From positions 9,967,429-10,031,428 of the forward strand of contig CM076651.1 in the NCBI GenBank assembly GCA_038496675.1: a stretch of 64,000 bases of DNA. The letters are read 5' to 3'. This stretch comes from Rachycentron canadum (taxonomy: Eukaryota; Chordata; Actinopteri; Carangiformes; Rachycentridae). Under the pieces are notes generated by a model. It was not told where the DNA came from. It saw only the letters and a program-made list of their open reading frames with translations, and searched no databases. Each line of letters starts with the position of its first letter. Position 1 is the stretch's first letter. The position numbers and the translations under genes were made by a program. This document shows positions 61,401 to 64,000 of the stretch, piece after piece.

Positions 61401-64000
61401 TCTGAGGCTGCCGTGCTCTAATGATGCTGTCTGCGGAGGGAATGGAGCTGTTATTCCAGGCTATTCCCCACAGTGAAGGCCTGTGAGAGGATGACTAATT
61501 CTAGTGTGCCCATATTACCAAGTATTGAAGACTGAACTCTGCATTATTCAGCTTCAGTTACGTCATCATAACATTTTAGTATAAAACAACTATTTCTATA
61601 AACTAGTTTATCTTTTAACCCTCATGAGTGACACAACATTTTTTTTAAAATCTGACAGTCTGAGCTTCTGAGTTAGGTAACTTGGTCTTCTGTTTGCACT
61701 CTGCTTATCTGTGCTTTCTTGCATAATATAAGGGCAATATTTTCAGTGACTAGACTCATGACTACACTCTTGTTGCATGGGAGCAATCAATCATCTGTTG
61801 CCATATCGTGACGTGTAAATGAAGACAGCAATAGATAATTTCATCTTATTCCCAAAGATAAAGCTGGCCAGTAAAACTACTGCCAGCCAGCGGAGCAGAA
61901 TGACCAACAAGTAAAGTTTGTCTGTACTTCAAAATCAAAGTGACAACAACAGCTGTGGGTCCAATAATCTGGCAGAAATATTTTCATGTGAACACTGTGG
62001 CCATTCAAGGACACACAAACATTACTATCGCACACAGCATAGTCTGAGCACTGGAGACACAATGGAACAATAATAATAATTGACCTTGAACTCGACTACA
62101 TTCTGGCCTTTTCTGCTGTTTACTTATGTTTAATGGGCCAATCGCATAATTGAGAAAATCACAGAGATAAATATATAAACTGATGAAGTGAGAGAGATGA
62201 TAAACAGAGTGCATATGATGATGATGATGTCCATGTAATGATGAAAACCTGTTGCTAAAGAACCAATGATGTTGTCTTACAGACTGTATTTGCCAAAATA
62301 AACTAAACACAGAACATTCTTATTCAAAGCAGAGAGAGTCTAAATGCTCTCAGTGTAACAGTGATGTCACATACTACCACTTGGTATCTGTCTGTCCAGA
62401 GAAACAATGACTGGGCCATAGCTCGGCTCTGATCAACTAACTTCCACTGGCAGTCATCAATGGGCTCATTGTTTCGCTGTGAGAAACCTGTCTGTGCATG
62501 CATGAATGGAAAAATGTAACAAGCATATTTGAAAACATCTTCAGTTTTGAAATACCATCAAATCCAACAGAGAGTAATCTTTGTTCTTCAGAAAACAAGC
62601 AGATTTCCTCTGAATTTTATTGTACTGGTATGAAAACCAGTGTGGAGCTTTCATAAAGCTAGATACACAGGGGGAAATGATGACAGTGATGCTTACAAAA
62701 TAAATCTGATTTAATACTAACAACACAAACCACCACTTCAAAATAACATCACTTTAACTGCAAGAAAAGTTAGTGTTACTGGTCTTCACACTGTTTTTCT
62801 TGTTCTGTGACAAGCGAAAACATTTAACACTTTATAAAGCCAATAGCTTACGTTTATCTAAATAATTATAATAATCAGAACAGAGAGATCTTTTGACTGA
62901 CTGAGCATCACTAGAAAAATTTTATATTCCTTTGAAATGTGGTGAAATTAAGATGCCTGTGTTCTTCTGTCTGCTTCTGTTTCACTTTCAGAAAATCAAA
63001 TGTGACAGGCCAGGGCCTGTTTCCACAGGCATCAAATATGCTCCAGAAGAGTCACTTCTGCACACTGCACTTCAAGTTTAATAGTGTCAGTTGGATTTGA
63101 TTATTCAATAAAAGAAAAGAGACAAATCTGTCAATGCACTGGCTAAACATTTGTCCTGGTAGTGGCTCAGGACTAGAGTTATTTTTTTTTATTATTGTTT
63201 TTATTGGATGTAAGAAGACATATACCCATGTGTCTATTTCTTTGCCTTACTGTCACACTTTAGTATATTGATTCTATATGTATTCTGTCATTTCAATTTA
63301 CAGTAGGAGACAGAAAACAGTTAACAACAAAGTGAATAAGAGTCAGAGAGATGGGACAGGACAGAGCTGTAATATATAACAGTGATCAGCTCAGGGTCTT
63401 TCTGTTTTTATGAGGGTTTGTTACCAATAGAGAGGCTTCATGCACAACTAACAGTGCTGAAATCTACATAGGAGCTCCTTTCTCATAAACCTGATAAAGC
63501 TGATTGGTACATTTGTCTTAAATCTGCTAAATGTTTACACTAGTAATACATTTGGCAAAACCTCAAGAAAGGTGTTTTACAGTCTCACAGAATTTTTACT
63601 CCAGGAGACTGTTAGCTTTGCTTTGCATAAAGACTTGAAACAGTGGGAAACAGCTATCCTGGATCTGTTGGAAAATAAAGTCTGTCCACCAGTTCCTCTG
63701 AATCTCTCTTTTTAAATGTAAAAACAACAACACAACAGTGACTTCCTGGAGACTTGTCCTTTCCTGCATTAGAGGTAACTCCCTGTACAACCACAACTTG
63801 CCATTTTCACACATCGTGTTCTGGTTAATAAGTGAGGTTTAGAGGTCCATGCTATTTGGTTCCCCTTGTTTTCAGTCTTATGGATGAAATTTTAAATATA
63901 TCAGCTAACCAGCTGTTGACTATAGTCATATTTGTCGCACAGACATGAGTGGTGTCGACTTTCTCGTCTAACTGATTCAGTTTCACATCTAATTATTACT
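58496..64000 (-). other. magi1: Part of a magi1 5' intron, no exon recognised
   Basis: No sequence matching the upstream GuK or PDZ0 exons of MAGI1 was seen on the minus strand. The only recognisable element is the retroelement tail at 60060-60232. magi1 therefore continues beyond the window. Confidence 0.7.
60060..60232 (+). mobile_element. Teleost retroelement 3' tail fragment
   Basis: Contains GGGTCTCTGTAAATAATTTC, AAGTGCCTTGAGATAACGTC and CTATATAAATAAAATTGACT, the tail common in teleost genomes and transcripts and normally ending in ATTGA-type repeats. Family (SINE or RTE-like LINE) is not settled. It lies in the long 5' magi1 intron. Confidence 0.65.

Noticed and set aside
1..64000. CRISPR arrays, operons, prophage or bacterial mobile elements
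   Set aside because: The sequence is vertebrate nuclear DNA; repeats seen are microsatellites and fish transposons, and there are no regularly spaced repeats with unique spacers.

Overview
The window is vertebrate nuclear DNA from a ray-finned (teleost, probably percomorph) fish. The evidence is an intronless visual rhodopsin ending in the teleost-type Glu-rich and Ser-rich tail, vertebrate split-gene structure, and typical fish repeats (a Tc1-type transposon relic, a LINE endonuclease relic, an L2/SINE-type tail, AT-rich MITE-like elements, CA/GT and TA microsatellites). One assembly gap of 395 N (15833-16227) sits inside a TA repeat.

Layout: positions 1-18.7 kb hold no gene I can support, only non-coding DNA with decayed transposons and microsatellites. 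A complete single-exon rod opsin gene (rho, RH1) lies at 19139-20203 on the plus strand. It has a compact photoreceptor-type promoter just upstream (CRX/OTX-like and NRL-like motifs, TATA-like box) and a polyadenylation signal near 20525. Between 20.6 and 25.2 kb is non-coding DNA with an L2/SINE-type repeat and an unusual duplicated non-coding block (about 21.5 and 23.5 kb). From 58495 down to 25218 on the minus strand runs the 3' two-thirds or more of a MAGI1 scaffold gene.

I reconstructed 21 MAGI1 coding exons. Every junction has an AG acceptor and a GT donor, and the reading frame stays intact through all of them. They encode 1434 visible residues: the end of the guanylate-kinase-like domain, two WW domains, five PDZ domains and a long basic tail ending in DLSI. 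The 5' exons (PDZ0 and the start of the GuK domain) are not visible and must lie beyond 64000. The a/b teleost paralogue is not resolved.

rho and magi1 converge tail to tail. Nothing suggests they work together: rho makes the rod photopigment and MAGI1 organises cell junctions. Their proximity fits the known origin of teleost rho as an old retrocopy of exo-rhodopsin that landed in a new place. I found no operon, CRISPR array, tRNA, rRNA or evidence of a new multi-gene system. The most unexplained items are the duplicated non-coding block, an almost perfect spacer-free palindrome in a magi1 intron, a perfect 20-bp hairpin upstream of rho, and a repetitive TPER motif series in the MAGI1 tail.
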